Positions 63,734 to 64,000 of a DNA stretch of 64,000 nt are shown here, piece by piece. This DNA is from Rothia sp. P100 (GTDB lineage: Bacteria > Actinomycetota > Actinomycetes > Actinomycetales > Micrococcaceae). Every line of letters begins with the position of its first letter. Position 1 is the stretch's first letter. Made by a program: the position numbers and the translations under genes. The notes below the pieces were generated by a model that was not told the origin of the DNA, ran no database searches, and saw only the letters and a program-made list of their open reading frames with translations. The DNA is taken from positions 186,001 through 250,000 of the forward strand of contig NZ_JAMAYG010000002.1 of NCBI RefSeq assembly GCF_023712425.1. The letters run 5' to 3'.

Positions 63734-64000
63734 ATGAGCACCGCACCCGATTCTTCACAGAAGGTTACTGCCAGCGTCCGCAGTGATGTTGATAAGAAGC
63801 CTAATTTCTCTACCCCTGGGCGCGTCATGGGGGCCTCTTTGCTGGCCGCAGGTCTAGCTTTTGCCTCGACCCTGCCCATATGGATTCGGGCTGAGGTGAC
63901 CACCGTGCTTGAAACTACCACCCTTGAAATTTCTGGTGCGGACGCCGCCAGCGCGGTGAGTGCACTGGCACTCGTAGCCCTCGCAGCGGCAATCGCTGTG
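63734..64000 (+). CDS. Trp biosynthesis-associated membrane protein, partial
   Basis: The ATG follows the trpE TAA directly (TAAATG). The 89 visible residues have a hydrophilic N-terminus, then GRVMGASLLAAGLAFASTLPIWI, an EVTTVLETTTLEISGADA loop and a second helix (AVSALALVALAAAIAV). This is the pattern of the Trp-operon-associated membrane family found behind trpE in actinobacteria (TIGR02234). It runs off the right edge. The function is unknown. Confidence 0.8.
   Translation, partial: MSTAPDSSQKVTASVRSDVDKKPNFSTPGRVMGASLLAAGLAFASTLPIWIRAEVTTVLETTTLEISGADAASAVSALALVALAAAIAV

Overview
The window looks like a chromosomal segment of a high-G+C Gram-positive actinobacterium, most likely Rothia or a close relative in the Micrococcaceae. 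The basis is: frequent GTG starts; the order TrmA-type methyltransferase / KimA-like permease / divergent paired TrkA genes and dxs / RNase D, which I recall from mycobacteria (Rv2689c-Rv2692, dxs1-Rv2681); a menaquinone-type sdhCAB; actinobacterial families such as TIGR03085; and a Trp-associated membrane protein behind trpE. The genus is an inference from gene content and was not tested by alignment.

Layout. 1-7.7 kb: potassium module (two TrkA proteins, KimA-like carrier), an RNA methyltransferase and aconitase. 7.7-18.5 kb: uracil-DNA glycosylase, alanine/glycine symporter, dxs, Rieske lipoprotein with RNase D, msrB, an alpha/beta hydrolase, a YbaK deacylase, zapE with a duplicated 3' end, and a GNAT acetyltransferase. 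18.6-19.6 kb: six tRNA genes in two transcription units (Gly-Val-Gly and Gly-Cys-Val), followed by a stray copy of a tRNA-Val 3' end. 19.7-28.4 kb: sdhCAB, a dicarboxylate carrier, MOSC protein, CapA-like lipoprotein and a family 1 glycosidase.

28.4-40.1 kb is a mosaic accessory island. It is bounded by two ~44-bp imperfect direct repeats of the terminator/-35 sequence that now lies behind the glycosidase and in front of the RecB-like nuclease gene. Within it are: (i) an ABC-F / MFS drug-resistance pair with a short leader peptide, flanked by truncated TetR and AraC regulators and by directly repeated IS3-family sequence; (ii) an intact IS3-family element; (iii) an AT-rich cassette encoding sce7726-like and sce7725-like proteins and a HEPN/RES-type protein whose zinc-ribbon N-terminus is cut off by an in-frame TAA, which is the best candidate for a poorly described, possibly defensive or toxin-type system; (iv) an SDR oxidoreductase; (v) a UmuD relic containing an 18-bp G tract; (vi) an unknown membrane protein and a decayed serine recombinase.

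40.1-50.2 kb returns to core genes: RecB-like nuclease, def, fmt, RsmB-type methyltransferase, Na+/H+ antiporter-family protein, rpe, a repeat-helix protein, a lipoprotein and a NiaP-like transporter preceded by a perfect palindrome. 50.3-54.9 kb is the riboflavin operon: FMN riboswitch, pnuX, ribD, a fused ribE-ribB gene, ribA and ribH. 55-64 kb: secreted nuclease lipoprotein, ThrE-like exporter, hisE-hisG, hisF, a TIGR03085 protein, a lytic transglycosylase lipoprotein, hisI, trpE and the start of the Trp-associated membrane protein gene.
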